From Peribacillus glennii (GTDB lineage: Bacteria > Bacillota > Bacilli > Bacillales > DSM-1321): 64,000 bases of DNA. The notes below the pieces were generated by a model that had not been told where the DNA came from, did no database searches, and saw only the letters and a list, made by a program, of their open reading frames with translations. Position numbers and translations under genes: made by a program. Each line of letters opens with the position of its first letter. The first letter of the stretch is position 1. The DNA lies in NCBI RefSeq assembly GCF_003429105.1, contig NZ_QVTD01000003.1, positions 1,178,001-1,242,000 of the forward strand, read 5' to 3'. Shown here piece by piece: positions 1 through 9,604 of the stretch.

Positions 1-679
1 TCTTTTCAAAATTATTGATTTTCTTTCTTTCCTCTGAAAGTTGTTCATCTTCCTGAAGCTTAAGGTCCGCCTTTTGGATTTCTTCATGCTGGAACTGGAT
101 CAAATCGAGGCGGTGCACCATTTGCTGTTCATTTTGGCTAAGCTTCTTAAGTTGTTTGGCAGCTGCATCATATTGCTTATACAGTTTTTCATATTCCTTA
201 ATAGCTTCCGCAAGTTTTCTTCCGCCAAACTGGTCCAACAGAGGAATATGTAGCCTCTCATCCATTAATTCCTGATGTTCATGCTGGCCGTGGATATCAA
301 TCAGGGTACGGCCGATTTCACGAAGGACCGCGATAGTCACCAGCTTGCCATTAATCCGGCAAACACTCTTTCCTGAAGCTGACATTTCACGGCGCAGGAC
401 AATCATTCCATCGCTCGCATCTATGCCAAATTCCGCAACTTTGGAAAAAACCGGGTGTTGCTCTTCATCCAATTGAAATAATCCTTCTATTTCCGCCTTC
501 GATTCGCCATGCCGCACGAATTCGGCAGATCCTCTTGCGCCGACAAGCAAATGGATGGCGTCAATAATAATGGATTTGCCGGCGCCCGTTTCCCCAGTCA
601 ATACAGTTAAACCCTTTTCAAGTGAAATCGAAAGGGCCTCAATGATTGCAAAATTTTTGATAGATAGTTCCATTAACAA
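1..679 (-). CDS. recN: DNA repair protein RecN, N-terminal part (cut by window edge)
   Basis: Only the first ~226 residues are present; the gene continues past base 1. RecN is an SMC-like cytosolic ATPase that acts early in double-strand break repair. The Walker A motif GETGAGKS is at about residues 29-36, inside an N-terminal ABC head typical of the family, and a heptad-rich stretch begins near residue 150 as expected for the coiled coil. The start is taken as TTG at 677-679, giving the N-terminus MLMELSIKNF, which lines up with the MLAELSIKNF of B. subtilis. A GGGAGAGG ribosome site lies about 10 bases upstream; an ATG two codons in and another TTG two codons out are alternatives. It follows argR by 21 bases, the usual argR-recN pair. 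Confidence 0.95.
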   Translation of the reverse strand, partial: MLMELSIKNFAIIEALSISLEKGLTVLTGETGAGKSIIIDAIHLLVGARGSAEFVRHGESKAEIEGLFQLDEEQHPVFSKVAEFGIDASDGMIVLRREMSASGKSVCRINGKLVTIAVLREIGRTLIDIHGQHEHQELMDERLHIPLLDQFGGRKLAEAIKEYEKLYKQYDAAAKQLKKLSQNEQQMVHRLDLIQFQHEEIQKADLKLQEDEQLSEERKKINNFEK

Positions 680-700
680 GCTCAAATCACCTCTCCCAAA

Positions 701-1150
701 TTAGAGCATGTCCAAAAATTTATTGGAAATCGTCTCCGCATCTTCTGCGCTCCGGCAAATGATTAAGCACGTGTCATCCCCGCAAATTGTACCCAGAATT
801 TCGTCCCATTCGAGATTATCTATCAGGATCCCGATTGCGTTCGCATTCCCGGGGAGGGCTTTCATTACAAGCAAATTGTTTGCCGAATCGATCCGTACAA
901 ATGCGTCCAATAGCAGCCTTCTAAGCTTTTGCAGAGGATTGAATCTCTGGTCCGCAGGCAAGCTGTATTTATAACGGCCATCCATTAACGGTACCTTAAC
1001 AAGATGCAACTCTTTAATATCTCTGGATACGGTTGCTTGGGTAACGTTGAACCCTGCGTTTTTTAATTCATCAACGAGGTCATCCTGGGTTTCTATGTCA
1101 TTGTTAGCGATGATCTCCCGAATCTTTATGTGTCGCTGTCCTTTATTCAT
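701..1150 (-). CDS. argR: Arginine repressor ArgR/AhrC
   Basis: This is a hexameric arginine-sensing repressor of arginine synthesis and activator of its breakdown. The 149-residue length is the family norm. Residues ~1-65 form the winged helix-turn-helix ([17 protein letters not shown]). The C-terminal half carries the arginine-binding and oligomerisation segment with the [13 protein letters not shown] motif at about 119-131. It sits between yqxC and recN as in B. subtilis. The gap to yqxC (1151-1344) may hold its own promoter. Two copies of the 9-mer AATTGTACA occur there (1229 and 1261), but I could not fit a convincing ARG box. Confidence 0.96.
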   Translation of the reverse strand: MNKGQRHIKIREIIANNDIETQDDLVDELKNAGFNVTQATVSRDIKELHLVKVPLMDGRYKYSLPADQRFNPLQKLRRLLLDAFVRIDSANNLLVMKALPGNANAIGILIDNLEWDEILGTICGDDTCLIICRSAEDAETISNKFLDML

Positions 1151-1340
1151 CTAAAAAATGCACCTCTCGAGAAATTGTCGGCACTTGGTATTAGGCTTTA
1201 TACAAGTAATGTTAGCGGATTTACGGCGAATTGTACATTAATTTTCTTTCATTTCCTGTTAATTGTACATAATTTGCCTTACATTGTAGAATTTCCTTTT
1301 GAGTTCGGTTTCATTCCGCATTTCTGTATCAAAGTTAAGA

Positions 1341-1386
1341 AGAAAAGGCTCCCTAGAGCCGCTTTATGCTGCTTTAGGAGCCTTCA
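1341..1386 (-). terminator. Terminator after yqxC
   Basis: On the minus strand, arms AAGGCTCC (1377-1384) and GGAGCCTT (1345-1352) enclose a second inner pairing of AGCAG/GCGGCT type. A run of T residues (TTTTCTTCTT) follows. The yqxC stop codon (1374-1376) is inside the stem. The hairpin separates the dxs-yqxC transcript from argR-recN. Confidence 0.75.
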
Positions 1387-2225
1387 TTTTCTTCCGTGGT
1401 TTTTGATTTTTTCAGTTCCAGGTGAGCCTGGCCCACAATGTTTTGAACGGAATTTGCAAGCCTGTTTTCCCCTTGTTCCTTGCCGCCTTCCCAGTGCAGG
1501 TGCAACAGGAACTCAATATTTCCGTCTCCACCAGTAATCGGGGAAAAAGAAGCATCTTGTACATCGTATCCTTGCTCCAGCGCAAAGGCGATAATCTTGT
1601 CAAGAACCTCCGCATGGATCTTTGGTTCACGAACAATTCCCTTTTTGCCAACCTGCTCCTTGCCAGCTTCAAATTGCGGTTTGACGAGCGCCACTATGTC
1701 ACTGTGCGGAACAAGCAAGGTTTTCAACACAGGAAGGATTAGTTTCAGTGAAATGAAAGAGACATCAATGCTTGCAAAATTGGGCAGTTCCCCTTCCAGG
1801 TTCTCCGGGGTGACATACCGGAAATTGGTTCTTTCCATAACTTGCACCCGCTCGTCCTGCCTAAGCTTCCAGGCAAGCTGGTTATAGCCAACGTCAAGGG
1901 CATAGGACATTTTCGCGCCGTTTTGCAACGCACAATCGGTGAAGCCCCCCGTAGAAGCCCCAATATCCATTAACACCTTATTCTCTATGTCCAGGTCAAA
2001 AACCTGCAAGGCTTTTTCCAGCTTTAAACCTCCCCGCGAAACATAAGGCATCACTTTCCCCTTGATTACAAGTTCCATGTCGGCGGGCACCTTTTCGCCA
2101 GGTTTGTCCAGACGCTCTTCATTGCCGTATACAAGGCCGGCCATAACCATGCGTTTTGCCTTTTCCCTTGTTTCAGCCAGCCCTTTATCCACTAATAAAA
2201 CATCTAGTCTTTCTTTTTTAGCCAT
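1374..2225 (-). CDS. yqxC: TlyA-family rRNA 2'-O-methyltransferase YqxC
   Basis: The product is 283 residues with an N-terminal S4 RNA-binding domain (about 5-60, RLDVLLVDKGLAETREKAKR) followed by an FtsJ/RrmJ-like methyltransferase fold. The SAM-binding DIGASTGGFTDC motif is at about 88-99 and the KPQFE motif at about 182. TlyA enzymes in mycobacteria and Campylobacter methylate 16S and/or 23S rRNA; the exact site in bacilli is not established, so the substrate is an inference. It starts 6 bases after the dxs stop and is probably co-transcribed with it. It has also been called haemolysin-like, a historical name. Confidence 0.9.
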   Translation of the reverse strand: MAKKERLDVLLVDKGLAETREKAKRMVMAGLVYGNEERLDKPGEKVPADMELVIKGKVMPYVSRGGLKLEKALQVFDLDIENKVLMDIGASTGGFTDCALQNGAKMSYALDVGYNQLAWKLRQDERVQVMERTNFRYVTPENLEGELPNFASIDVSFISLKLILPVLKTLLVPHSDIVALVKPQFEAGKEQVGKKGIVREPKIHAEVLDKIIAFALEQGYDVQDASFSPITGGDGNIEFLLHLHWEGGKEQGENRLANSVQNIVGQAHLELKKSKTTEENEGS

Positions 2226-2231
2226 ACTGCT

Positions 2232-4124
2232 TTATGCCCTTTTTTGCTTTTTTGGTGTGATATTGATGATCCGTTGCATTGCCCCCTCGACGGTCAGCCC
2301 AATTTCTTCAAGGAGCTTGTCGACACTGCCGTGTTCAATGAATTCATCCGGGATTCCCATCCGTTCGATTGTAGCCGCTGGTCCGCCGTAATCATGTGCA
2401 AACTCCAGGACGGCACTTCCGAACCCGCCTTGCAATACGGCTTCCTCAATCGTTAAAATCGGCAGCTTGGAATCCAGGATGCTGCTAAGCATTTTGTCGT
2501 CCAACGGCTTGATGAAGCGAGCGTTTACCACTTTCACTGAATAATCTTGTTTCTCCAGCAGTGATGCAGCTTTAAGCGCCAGGGGTATCGTTGTGCCAAA
2601 GGTTAAAATAACAGCGTCCGTACCTTCTTTCAAAACTTCCCACGAGCCAATTGGTATTTCCTTCCATTCTTCATCCAATGGAACGCCTATGCCGTTACCG
2701 CGGGGGAATCTCATCGCGATTGGGCCTTCATCATATTTAAGAGCGGTATTGACCATATGCTGCCCTTCGTTTTCATCTTTCGGCATCATTAATACCAAAT
2801 TAGGCATGTGCCTTAAGAATGCGATATCGAATACACCCTGATGTGTTTCACCATCTGCACCTACCAGTCCGGCCCGGTCAATTGCGATAAAAACATTCAG
2901 ATTCATTCGGCAGACATCATGAAGCATTTGGTCGTAGGCACGCTGCAGGAATGTAGAATATATTGCCAAGAACGGCTTCATGCCTTGAGTAGCCAGACCT
3001 GCTGCAACAGTGGTTGCATGCTGCTCGGCAATCCCGACATCATACATCCGGTCCGGAAACTCGCTCTGAAATCCTTCAAGCTTCGAGCCAACCGGCATGG
3101 CAGGAGTAATGGCGACGATCCGGTTGTCTTCCCTCGCCAGCTCGCGCACAGTTTCACTCACGAGCTTGCTCCAGGCAGGCGGCTCATTTAATGGCTTTAC
3201 GAAAGCCCCGGTTTCTATTTTGTACGGCCCGGTGCCGTGCCATGTCCCTACTTTGTCGGTTTCAGCAGGATTATAGCCTTTCCCTTTTTTCGTTATCACA
3301 TGGAGAAGGACGGGACCCTTTGTTTTCTTGGCATAGCGGAAGTTCTCGAAAAGCTCTTCATAATTATGGCCATCCACCGGCCCTAAATAGGTAAAACCAA
3401 GCTCTTCGAAAAAGATTCCGGAAACAAGGAGGTATTTCAGGCTATCCTTTAGCCTTTCAGCAGTTGAAGCCAGTTTGCCTCCCACTGCCGGTATCTTCTT
3501 CAATAGGTATTCCAGCTCGTCTTTTGCCCAATTATATTTCCCTGCGGTACGCAGGCGTCCCAAGACGCTATGGAGTGCGCCGACATTCGGGGCAATCGAC
3601 ATTTCATTGTCATTGAGTATGACGATCATATCCTTCTTCTCATGGCCGATATGGTTGAGTGCCTCAAGTGCCATTCCTCCCGTGAGTGCACCGTCGCCTA
3701 TTACAGGGAGAATGAAGCTTTTCTCTTTTTTCAAATCCCGTGCAATGGCCATACCCATGGCTGCTGACAATGAGGTCGAGCTGTGGCCGGTTTCCCAGAC
3801 ATCATGCTCACTTTCATTGCGCTTTGGAAAACCACAAAGGCCGTTATGCTTTCTTAAAGAGTCAAACTCGCAAGCTCTACCTGTCAGGATTTTATGGACA
3901 TATGATTGGTGCCCTACGTCCCATATGATTTTATCCTGAGGGCTATTGAACTCCTTATGAAGCGCAACCGTCAGTTCCACAACACCGAGGTTCGGTCCGA
4001 TATGGCCGCCGGTAACGGATAATTTTTCAATCAGAAACTGGCGGATCTCATTTGAAAGCTGCCCCAGTTGTGCATTATTCATATTTTTAAGAAATGAAGG
4101 GTCTTTTATTGATAATAGATCCAA
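2232..4124 (-). CDS. dxs: 1-deoxy-D-xylulose-5-phosphate synthase
   Basis: This thiamine-diphosphate enzyme condenses pyruvate with glyceraldehyde-3-phosphate, the first step of the MEP isoprenoid pathway. At 630 residues it is full length. The GDGALTGG thiamine/Mg motif is near residue 143, followed by the NDN element (ILNDNEMSI). The transketolase-type pyrimidine domain includes [15 protein letters not shown] near 420, and a C-terminal domain closes the protein. It follows ispA, but a 407-base spacer carrying a dispersed repeat separates the two genes, which is much wider than usual for this cluster. Confidence 0.97.
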   Translation of the reverse strand: MDLLSIKDPSFLKNMNNAQLGQLSNEIRQFLIEKLSVTGGHIGPNLGVVELTVALHKEFNSPQDKIIWDVGHQSYVHKILTGRACEFDSLRKHNGLCGFPKRNESEHDVWETGHSSTSLSAAMGMAIARDLKKEKSFILPVIGDGALTGGMALEALNHIGHEKKDMIVILNDNEMSIAPNVGALHSVLGRLRTAGKYNWAKDELEYLLKKIPAVGGKLASTAERLKDSLKYLLVSGIFFEELGFTYLGPVDGHNYEELFENFRYAKKTKGPVLLHVITKKGKGYNPAETDKVGTWHGTGPYKIETGAFVKPLNEPPAWSKLVSETVRELAREDNRIVAITPAMPVGSKLEGFQSEFPDRMYDVGIAEQHATTVAAGLATQGMKPFLAIYSTFLQRAYDQMLHDVCRMNLNVFIAIDRAGLVGADGETHQGVFDIAFLRHMPNLVLMMPKDENEGQHMVNTALKYDEGPIAMRFPRGNGIGVPLDEEWKEIPIGSWEVLKEGTDAVILTFGTTIPLALKAASLLEKQDYSVKVVNARFIKPLDDKMLSSILDSKLPILTIEEAVLQGGFGSAVLEFAHDYGGPAATIERMGIPDEFIEHGSVDKLLEEIGLTVEGAMQRIINITPKKQKRA

Positions 4125-4531
4125 ACAGCATCACACACTTTCATTTTATTTCTGCTATCGGCACCAGGGTTTGTGGAAATGGAAACGCTCTGCAGCTTTC
4201 CTCCGCAGGTTTGAAAACTCACCGATTGGCAAGCCTTTAAAAGGCGAAGAGCAAAGGTGTAGTCAGGCCCACAGGGTGTGGCACGCACAGGCGTTGCCAC
4301 AGGACGTGTCGAACTTAGCCAGTGTTTTGCTTTATCCAGGCACTTTCTTGCCTGCCAAAAAGAGCCGCCGGCACCCAGAGTGATATCGGCGGCTATGTAT
4401 TTCAGATCATATCACTGTCAGATTCAGCATACCGTGGGGCTTTCGCGCAAGAAACCCCAAAAATAGCAGGAAAATTTTTAACATGAGTATAACACATTCA
4501 CGTTTTCTTAACAAATTTACAACAGTCTAAC
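4125..4531. other. Long ispA-dxs spacer with repeat copy A
   Basis: The 407-base spacer has no supportable gene. It holds a copy of the dispersed repeat (4221-4399). Near ispA there is a hairpin of TGGGG-TTTC paired with GAAA-CCCCA at 4435-4459, with no T-run downstream on the dxs strand, so I do not call it a terminator. Short ORFs here (for example on the plus strand, 4278-4466) are read-through of the repeat. Confidence 0.6.
4221..4399 (+). repeat. Dispersed intergenic repeat, copy A
   Basis: One of four related intergenic segments. It opens with CTCACCGATTGGCAAGCC, then AAAAGGCGAAG, then a conserved block at 4286-4306 (ACAGGCGTTGC followed by ACAGGACG), then CTTAGCC, and ends with CTGCCA and a hairpin with arms AGCCGCCG/CGGCGGCT (4362-4394). 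The hairpin is followed by CTTTTTGG when read on the minus strand, so it may end ispA transcripts. The orientation given is only a convention; see the other copies at 12345, 48110 and 58830. Confidence 0.65.
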
Positions 4532-5428
4532 TTAGTGGTTTCTTGCCGCAATCAGGTTTGTGATTTCCTCTAAAAGCCCTGTATCGAGATTTGTTTTGGC
4601 TAAATGGGCTAACGCCTGAGCAATATGTTCATTTAGTTTTTGTTTTGCCCCGTCAAGAGTCAAAAGTGAGGGATAGGTGCTTTTATCGTTTCCCGCATCG
4701 CTTCCTACCGGTTTTCCAATCATTTCTTCCGTTCCTTCGATATCAAGAATATCATCCCGTATTTGAAAAGCAAGGCCGAGGTCCCGGGAAAATTGCAGCA
4801 GGTGCCGGCGCTGGTCGTAGCTTGCACCTGACAAAATCGCACCTGACAACACACTGATGGATAGCAATTTGCCTGTTTTATGCTCGTGGATATACTCTAG
4901 CTCGTTCAGGGACAAACTCTTATTCTCCCCTGCGATATCAGCCGCCTGTCCGGCTACCATGCCTTCCGCACCTGCTGCTTTTGAAAGCTCCCTGATCAAT
5001 TCCAGGGCCGTTTCCGCCGGGACCTGCGGTTGTGCTGCCTGAGCGATTATCTGAAAACTGAGAGTCAGCAACGCGTCGCCTGCAAGGATGGCATTTGCTT
5101 CCCCAAACACCTTATGGTTTGTAGGCTTTCCCCTTCTTAAATCGTCATCATCCATGCTGGGGAGATCATCATGGATCAGGGAATACGTATGGATCATTTC
5201 AATCGCACAAGCTGCGGGAATGCCCAGGCGTGTGTCCTTGCCGAAGGCTGAAAGCACAGCAAACACTAATAAAGGGCGGATCCTTTTCCCGCCGGCCTCC
5301 AGGGAATAAACCATCGCTTTTTTTAAAATATCCGGTGCTTGAATCTTTCCGACATAGTTTATAAGCGCAGTTTCAAGAAGCTTTTTGTGTTCCGCTGCAA
5401 AAGATTCCAAGGTTCCCCCTTTTTCCAC
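4532..5428 (-). CDS. ispA: Farnesyl diphosphate synthase
   Basis: A 298-residue all-helical prenyltransferase that adds isopentenyl diphosphate to allylic diphosphates to make geranyl and farnesyl diphosphate. The first aspartate-rich motif is DDLPSMDDDDLRRGK at about 90-104 and the second is IRDDILD at about 233-239. The start is a GTG preceded by a GGAGGAGGAG run that also contains the xseB stop, so the two genes are only 2 bases apart and probably translationally coupled. The order xseA-xseB-ispA is typical of bacilli. Confidence 0.96.
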   Translation of the reverse strand: MEKGGTLESFAAEHKKLLETALINYVGKIQAPDILKKAMVYSLEAGGKRIRPLLVFAVLSAFGKDTRLGIPAACAIEMIHTYSLIHDDLPSMDDDDLRRGKPTNHKVFGEANAILAGDALLTLSFQIIAQAAQPQVPAETALELIRELSKAAGAEGMVAGQAADIAGENKSLSLNELEYIHEHKTGKLLSISVLSGAILSGASYDQRRHLLQFSRDLGLAFQIRDDILDIEGTEEMIGKPVGSDAGNDKSTYPSLLTLDGAKQKLNEHIAQALAHLAKTNLDTGLLEEITNLIAARNH

Positions 5429-5430
5429 TG

Positions 5431-5658
5431 TTACTCCTCCTCCCCGGCCACAAAGCTTTCCAGCTCTCCATCCTCACGCAGTATTTGTGTCAGCTGCTCT
5501 TCCACAGCTTTCAATTTTTGGTGGCATAACCTTGATAAATCCATGCCTTTTTTATAAATGGAGATTGCCTCTTCGAGAGGGACATCCCCTTCCTCCAGCT
5601 TCTCAACGATTTCTTCAAGCTTGTCCATAGCCTGTTCGAATGTGAAATCCTCACTCAT
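5431..5658 (-). CDS. xseB: Exodeoxyribonuclease VII small subunit
   Basis: A 75-residue helical subunit of exonuclease VII, which degrades single-stranded DNA from both ends. It begins [21 protein letters not shown], the usual family signature of a helical hairpin ([21 protein letters not shown]). The ATG at 5656-5658 is chosen because AGGAGAG lies about 10 bases upstream; an in-frame ATG two codons earlier is possible. Its start overlaps the xseA stop (xseA ends at 5651), which fits coupled translation of the two subunits. Confidence 0.94.
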   Translation of the reverse strand: MSEDFTFEQAMDKLEEIVEKLEEGDVPLEEAISIYKKGMDLSRLCHQKLKAVEEQLTQILREDGELESFVAGEEE

Positions 5659-7006
5659 GGTCATTTCTCTCCTTAATCTCCTGCACTTCACATTGAAGCG
5701 CACCATCTTTTATTTGTACGGTTATTTTATCGCCTTTAGCAACCTGTTCCTTGCTTTTCACCAGGCTTTGATCATCAGTAAAAACAAGCCCGTATCCACG
5801 CTCCATAATTTTCAATGGGCTTAACGCTGATAATGTCGCGGTCATGTGGACAAATTGACGGCTGTTTTCCTTGACGACACCTTCCATCAATCTGTTCAAT
5901 ATTTTCTTCTGTGCCGCAAGCTTTTCTTTCGACTGGGATACAGCCTGGTAAGGATGCTGCTTCCTGAGACCGGTGTCCAGAACTTGAAGTGCCTCACTCT
6001 TTTTCAAAAAGTATCTGCCGCTCTCTCGCTTTAGCCTCTCTACCGTTTTATCAAGCTGCTCCATCTTTTGTTCATACATCTTTCTAGGGTAACGGAATGC
6101 ATATGATTTTTCCAGCCTTTCAAGCTTCGTTTTCTCCAGGTTCACCAGTTCCTGAACCGATCTTGTCAGCCTGTTTTGCCTGTTCATAAGCCGTTCCATA
6201 ACCTCGTTCAGATGGGGTACTGCCTGCTCCGCAGCACCAGTGGGGGTTGGGGCCCTTAAATCAGCGACGAAATCGGCTATCGTAAAATCAGTTTCATGCC
6301 CCACAGCCGAAATGATCGGGATATCAGAATCAAAAATCGATTCAGCGACAATTTCTTCATTAAAGGCCCAAAGCTCCTCGATGGAGCCGCCGCCGCGCCC
6401 CGCGATCAATACATCGGCCTCTCTCCTGGCATTTGCCGAGGCGATTGCCTTCGCAATGGATTTAGCAGCATTCGCTCCCTGTACCAGAGCGGGATATATA
6501 ATGATTCTCGCAATCGGGTATCTTCTTTTGATCGTGATCAGGATATCCCTTAATGCCGCACCTGTCGGGGACGTAATGATTCCAACGGTTTTTGGGTAAA
6601 GTGGAATCGCTTTTTTATGGTGTGGTGAAAATAACCCTTTGGCCTCCAATTTTTTTTTCAGCTGTTCATAAGCCAAATACAAATCTCCAACACCGTCCGG
6701 AGACATGTCCTTCACATAGAGCTGATATTGGCCGCTTTGCTCATAGACGGATATGTCGCCCCTGACCAATACCTTCATCCCGTTTTCGGGAGAAAATTTG
6801 AGCGAATTGTTATTTGCGGCAAACATCACGGCAAGCAATCTCGCTTTTTCATCCTTTAGGGTAAAATACATATGCCCGCTTGAGTGCTGTTTAAAATTTG
6901 AAATTTCACCCCTTATGTATATGTCCTGCAAATGGGGATCGGCATCAAATTTACGTTTAATATATTTCGTTAAAGCTGTTACGCTTAAATATTGTTGGTT
7001 ATCCAT
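5651..7006 (-). CDS. xseA: Exodeoxyribonuclease VII large subunit
   Basis: The catalytic and DNA-binding large subunit, 451 residues, normal length. An N-terminal OB fold (about 1-105, with [23 protein letters not shown]) is followed by the catalytic domain, with [14 protein letters not shown] near 140, the glycine-rich [14 protein letters not shown] near 205-218, [21 protein letters not shown] near 237, and a long C-terminal coiled coil. The gene begins 275 bases downstream of folD, after a terminator, so it heads its own transcript with xseB and ispA. Confidence 0.96.
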   Translation of the reverse strand: MDNQQYLSVTALTKYIKRKFDADPHLQDIYIRGEISNFKQHSSGHMYFTLKDEKARLLAVMFAANNNSLKFSPENGMKVLVRGDISVYEQSGQYQLYVKDMSPDGVGDLYLAYEQLKKKLEAKGLFSPHHKKAIPLYPKTVGIITSPTGAALRDILITIKRRYPIARIIIYPALVQGANAAKSIAKAIASANARREADVLIAGRGGGSIEELWAFNEEIVAESIFDSDIPIISAVGHETDFTIADFVADLRAPTPTGAAEQAVPHLNEVMERLMNRQNRLTRSVQELVNLEKTKLERLEKSYAFRYPRKMYEQKMEQLDKTVERLKRESGRYFLKKSEALQVLDTGLRKQHPYQAVSQSKEKLAAQKKILNRLMEGVVKENSRQFVHMTATLSALSPLKIMERGYGLVFTDDQSLVKSKEQVAKGDKITVQIKDGALQCEVQEIKERNDHE

Positions 7007-7064
7007 TTTATAACTCCCTTAAAAACGAACATAAGTTTCAATCTCCAGCCCCGTCATAGATAAC

Positions 7065-7141
7065 GGCTTTGTTTTTGAAACTGAAACTAACAACATCAGG
7101 CGGTGTAGGCGAGAACACTGCTCTACTGTTTAAACAAAGCC
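7065..7141. repeat. Inverted repeat in folD-xseA gap
   Basis: A perfect 10-base inverted repeat: GGCTTTGTTT at 7065-7074 and AAACAAAGCC at 7132-7141, with 57 bases between. There is no T-run beside it. The segment looks like a remnant of a small intergenic repeat or a long-looped RNA structure; I cannot assign a function. Confidence 0.5.
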
Positions 7142-7218
7142 AATGAGTATTTTTGGAATAAATGGGAGCCAATCATTCATTTTCTGTACCCCGCCTTTTC
7201 TCCGCACAAAAAGGATAG

Positions 7219-7265
7219 AAAAAAAGCTGTCTCTGCCATTATAAACAAGAGTACAGCTTCTTTTA
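7219..7265 (-). terminator. Terminator after folD
   Basis: On the minus strand, AAGCTGT pairs with ACAGCTT around a ~22-base loop, followed by a run of T (TTTTTTTC). It lies just after the folD stop (7282) and isolates folD from xseA. Confidence 0.7.
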
Positions 7266-7281
7266 AGCAATAATGCCTATT

Positions 7282-8160
7282 TTATTTCGAATTTAATGTT
7301 TCCAGTTCGTTGTTGTGGGCTTTTTTCGCAGATTTTACCGTGTTTTTCATCAGCATCGTGATAGTCATCGGGCCGACACCGCCTGGTACCGGAGTTATAT
7401 AGGATGCTGATTCTCGTACTTCCTCAAATGAAACATCGCCGCATAGTTTTCCTTCGTCATTACGGTTCATGCCGACATCGATTACTACGGCCCCATCTTT
7501 GACATGCTCCCGTCCAATTGTATCCCTTTTGCCTACAGCAACTATAAGGACATCAGCTTTCTTGGCGTGTTCTGCCAAATTGTCCGTGCGTGAATGGCAA
7601 TAAGTGACCGTGGCATTTTCGTTCAGCAAAAGCTGTCCGACCGGCTTGCCGACAATATTGCTCCGGCCGACAACAACCGCATGCTTTCCCTCCAGGCTGT
7701 AGCCGATGAACTTAAGCATTTCCAAAATGCCGTACGGTGTGCAGGGAAGAAAAGCATCCTGGCCTGTCATCATCCTGCCGACATTGATCGGGTGAAACCC
7801 ATCGACATCCTTTTCAGGGGAGATGCTTTCGATAATCTCCTTTTCGTCGATATGCCGAGGCAGCGGCAATTGTACAAGAATTCCATGGATGGCTGCATCA
7901 GTATTTAGTTCATTAATCTTTTCAACAAGCTGCTGATGTGAAACGGATTCCGGCAGTTCAATTAGAACAGAATGCATCCCAAGTTCCCGGCAAGCTTTTT
8001 GTTTGTTTGAAACATACGTACGGGAAGCCTGGTTATCACCTACCAACACAACGGCCAGGCCCGGTACGATATCCTTTTGGCTAAGCATTTCCACTTCCTC
8101 GGCGATTTCTTTCCTTATTGCCTTTGCAATTTCTTTCCCATCGATTAGTTTAGCTGTCAT
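7282..8160 (-). CDS. folD: Methylenetetrahydrofolate dehydrogenase / cyclohydrolase
   Basis: A bifunctional one-carbon enzyme interconverting 5,10-methylene-THF, methenyl-THF and 10-formyl-THF with NADP. It has 292 residues. The substrate-binding segment [14 protein letters not shown] is near 95-108, the Rossmann signature [15 protein letters not shown] near 165-179, and the C-terminal [13 protein letters not shown]-type motif (here [10 protein letters not shown]) near 262-271. It follows nusB by 58 bases, the usual nusB-folD pair. Confidence 0.97.
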   Translation of the reverse strand: MTAKLIDGKEIAKAIRKEIAEEVEMLSQKDIVPGLAVVLVGDNQASRTYVSNKQKACRELGMHSVLIELPESVSHQQLVEKINELNTDAAIHGILVQLPLPRHIDEKEIIESISPEKDVDGFHPINVGRMMTGQDAFLPCTPYGILEMLKFIGYSLEGKHAVVVGRSNIVGKPVGQLLLNENATVTYCHSRTDNLAEHAKKADVLIVAVGKRDTIGREHVKDGAVVIDVGMNRNDEGKLCGDVSFEEVRESASYITPVPGGVGPMTITMLMKNTVKSAKKAHNNELETLNSK

Positions 8161-8218
8161 CGGCGAAGTTTCCTCCTAACAAATGAATGGTGAAAAAAAA
8201 TGCTGCATGCACTTTATT

Positions 8219-8611
8219 TTATTGATCCAGGGAATCCTTTATTTTTGATAAAACGGCATTCACAAAGCGACTGGACCCGTCATCCCCGAATTTCTTTGCG
8301 ACTTCGATGCTTTCATCCATGGCAACGCTGACAGGGACATCTTCACTGTACAGCATTTCATAGACAGCAATCCTAAGCAGGTTACGATCGATATTCGCAA
8401 GCCTTTCAAGCGTCCAGCTTTCAAGATTTTTCCTGATTAATCCATCAATTTCCGCTTTATTTTCGATTGTGCCTGTTACCAGTGTCTCGAAATATTCATC
8501 AGATTCTTTTCCATTCAATACGCTCTCGATGGCCTCTCTCGGTTCCGATTTGCCAATCTCGATCGTATAAAGTGCCTGCAACGCTTTTTCACGGGCTGTT
8601 CTTCTTTTCAT
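8219..8611 (-). CDS. nusB: Transcription antitermination factor NusB
   Basis: A 130-residue all-alpha protein that binds boxA RNA with NusE (S10) during rRNA transcription. The start is the ATG giving MKRRTAREKALQALY, preceded by AAAGGAG at 7-8 bases. The family hallmarks LERLANIDRNLLRIAVYEM and PVSVAMDESIEVAKKFG are present. A SigA-type promoter lies directly upstream. Confidence 0.96.
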   Translation of the reverse strand: MKRRTAREKALQALYTIEIGKSEPREAIESVLNGKESDEYFETLVTGTIENKAEIDGLIRKNLESWTLERLANIDRNLLRIAVYEMLYSEDVPVSVAMDESIEVAKKFGDDGSSRFVNAVLSKIKDSLDQ

Positions 8612-8635
8612 AATTTTGCTCCTTTTACATCCTCT

Positions 8636-8665
8636 ATTATATATGATAATCACATAAAAAACGAA
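8636..8665 (-). promoter_or_regulatory. Candidate SigA promoter of nusB-folD
   Basis: On the minus strand, TTCGTT (8660-8665), an 18-base spacer, then a perfect TATAAT (8636-8641). The predicted start is ~15-20 bases from the nusB ATG, leaving just room for its ribosome site. Confidence 0.55.
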
Positions 8666-8668
8666 CAT

Positions 8669-9107
8669 TAATTCCTAATGAATTGAAAAATATTAAGAAT
8701 TTCGTTAAAAACAACCGGGTTTGGAGCACCTGACCGCCAAGAAACCACACATTTTACAATGTAACAGAAATAATGAATTAGAGAAACCATTATTTATAGC
8801 GTTAACATATTTTGTATGCCTCATAACACAGCAGCATAAACAATATTAGTGGAATTTATGAATTTAAACGTTGGCCGCCATTATATTATTGGTTCATTTA
8901 TATAAAACCCTGGCTTTCAAATGCCTTCAACAAAGCGAAAGATTTCTAGAACGGCAAGGGTGGAAAGAAAACTTGCTTGCTCCCTGCCCTGAAAAGTTCC
9001 TGCCAAATAATCCAAAAGTCAACAATATTATTTATCACTGCGTAATTCTTTAGTTCAACTTATATCTAAAATGTGATTAATTCAGGAAATCCGGATCATT
9101 ACATTAG
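8669..9107. other. Gene-free spacer between yqhY and nusB
   Basis: About 440 bases of AT-rich sequence. I find no gene with a ribosome site and codon bias like its neighbours and no clear structured RNA. A 60-codon plus-strand frame at 8871-9053 lacks a convincing ribosome site and family resemblance. Confidence 0.5.
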
Positions 9108-9133
9108 AAAGACCCGGCTTTCGCCGGGCCCAG
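9108..9133 (-). terminator. Terminator after accB-accC-yqhY
   Basis: On the minus strand, CCCGGC-GAAA-GCCGGG is followed by TCTTTCT. It is a compact tetraloop hairpin about 35 bases after the yqhY stop. Confidence 0.85.
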
Positions 9134-9165
9134 CATGTTCACGGTTTTTCTAACCAGTTGAATTC

Positions 9166-9579
9166 TTAAATTTCCTGCTCGATTTCCTGTTCATTCTTCG
9201 CATTTTCAAATTGAATCCCGACAACATGGACATTCACTTCATCAGCTTCCAACGCAGTCATATTCAATAATGCTTCACGGATATTATCCTGCACTTTTTG
9301 GGCAACGTTCGGGATTGAAACGCCAAACTTCATGACACAGAATAAATCTACTTTGATCCCTTCCCCAGTGAGATCTACCTTTACCCCTTTGCCATGGTTT
9401 TTCTTTCCTAGACGTTCAACGACTCCGGATGCAAAACCTCCGCGCATATATGCCACGCCGTCGACTTCACTGGCCGCAATGCCGGCGATTACTTCTATGA
9501 CCTCCGGAGCTATCTCAACTTTCCCTAGCCCATTATTGCTTTCACTCATTTCCAGCATTGTACTCTCCATTTCACTCAT
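9166..9579 (-). CDS. yqhY: Asp23-family protein YqhY
   Basis: A 137-residue Asp23/DUF322 protein. It has the family core IAPEVIEVIAGIAASEVDGVAYM at ~22-44 and FGVSIPNVAQKVQDNIREAL near 90-109. The ATG at 9577-9579 has AGGAGG 8 bases upstream; a GTG three codons earlier is too close to it. The gene lies 16 bases after accC. In B. subtilis YqhY has been linked to control of acetyl-CoA carboxylase activity, and the operon here supports that link, but the mechanism is not visible in sequence. Confidence 0.9.
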   Translation of the reverse strand: MSEMESTMLEMSESNNGLGKVEIAPEVIEVIAGIAASEVDGVAYMRGGFASGVVERLGKKNHGKGVKVDLTGEGIKVDLFCVMKFGVSIPNVAQKVQDNIREALLNMTALEADEVNVHVVGIQFENAKNEQEIEQEI

Positions 9580-9604
9580 CCAAAGCACCTCCTGATTCTT
9601 TTCA

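Noticed and set aside
1151-1340. ARG box upstream of argR
   Set aside because: Two AATTGTACA repeats are visible but do not fit the known ArgR/AhrC operator well.
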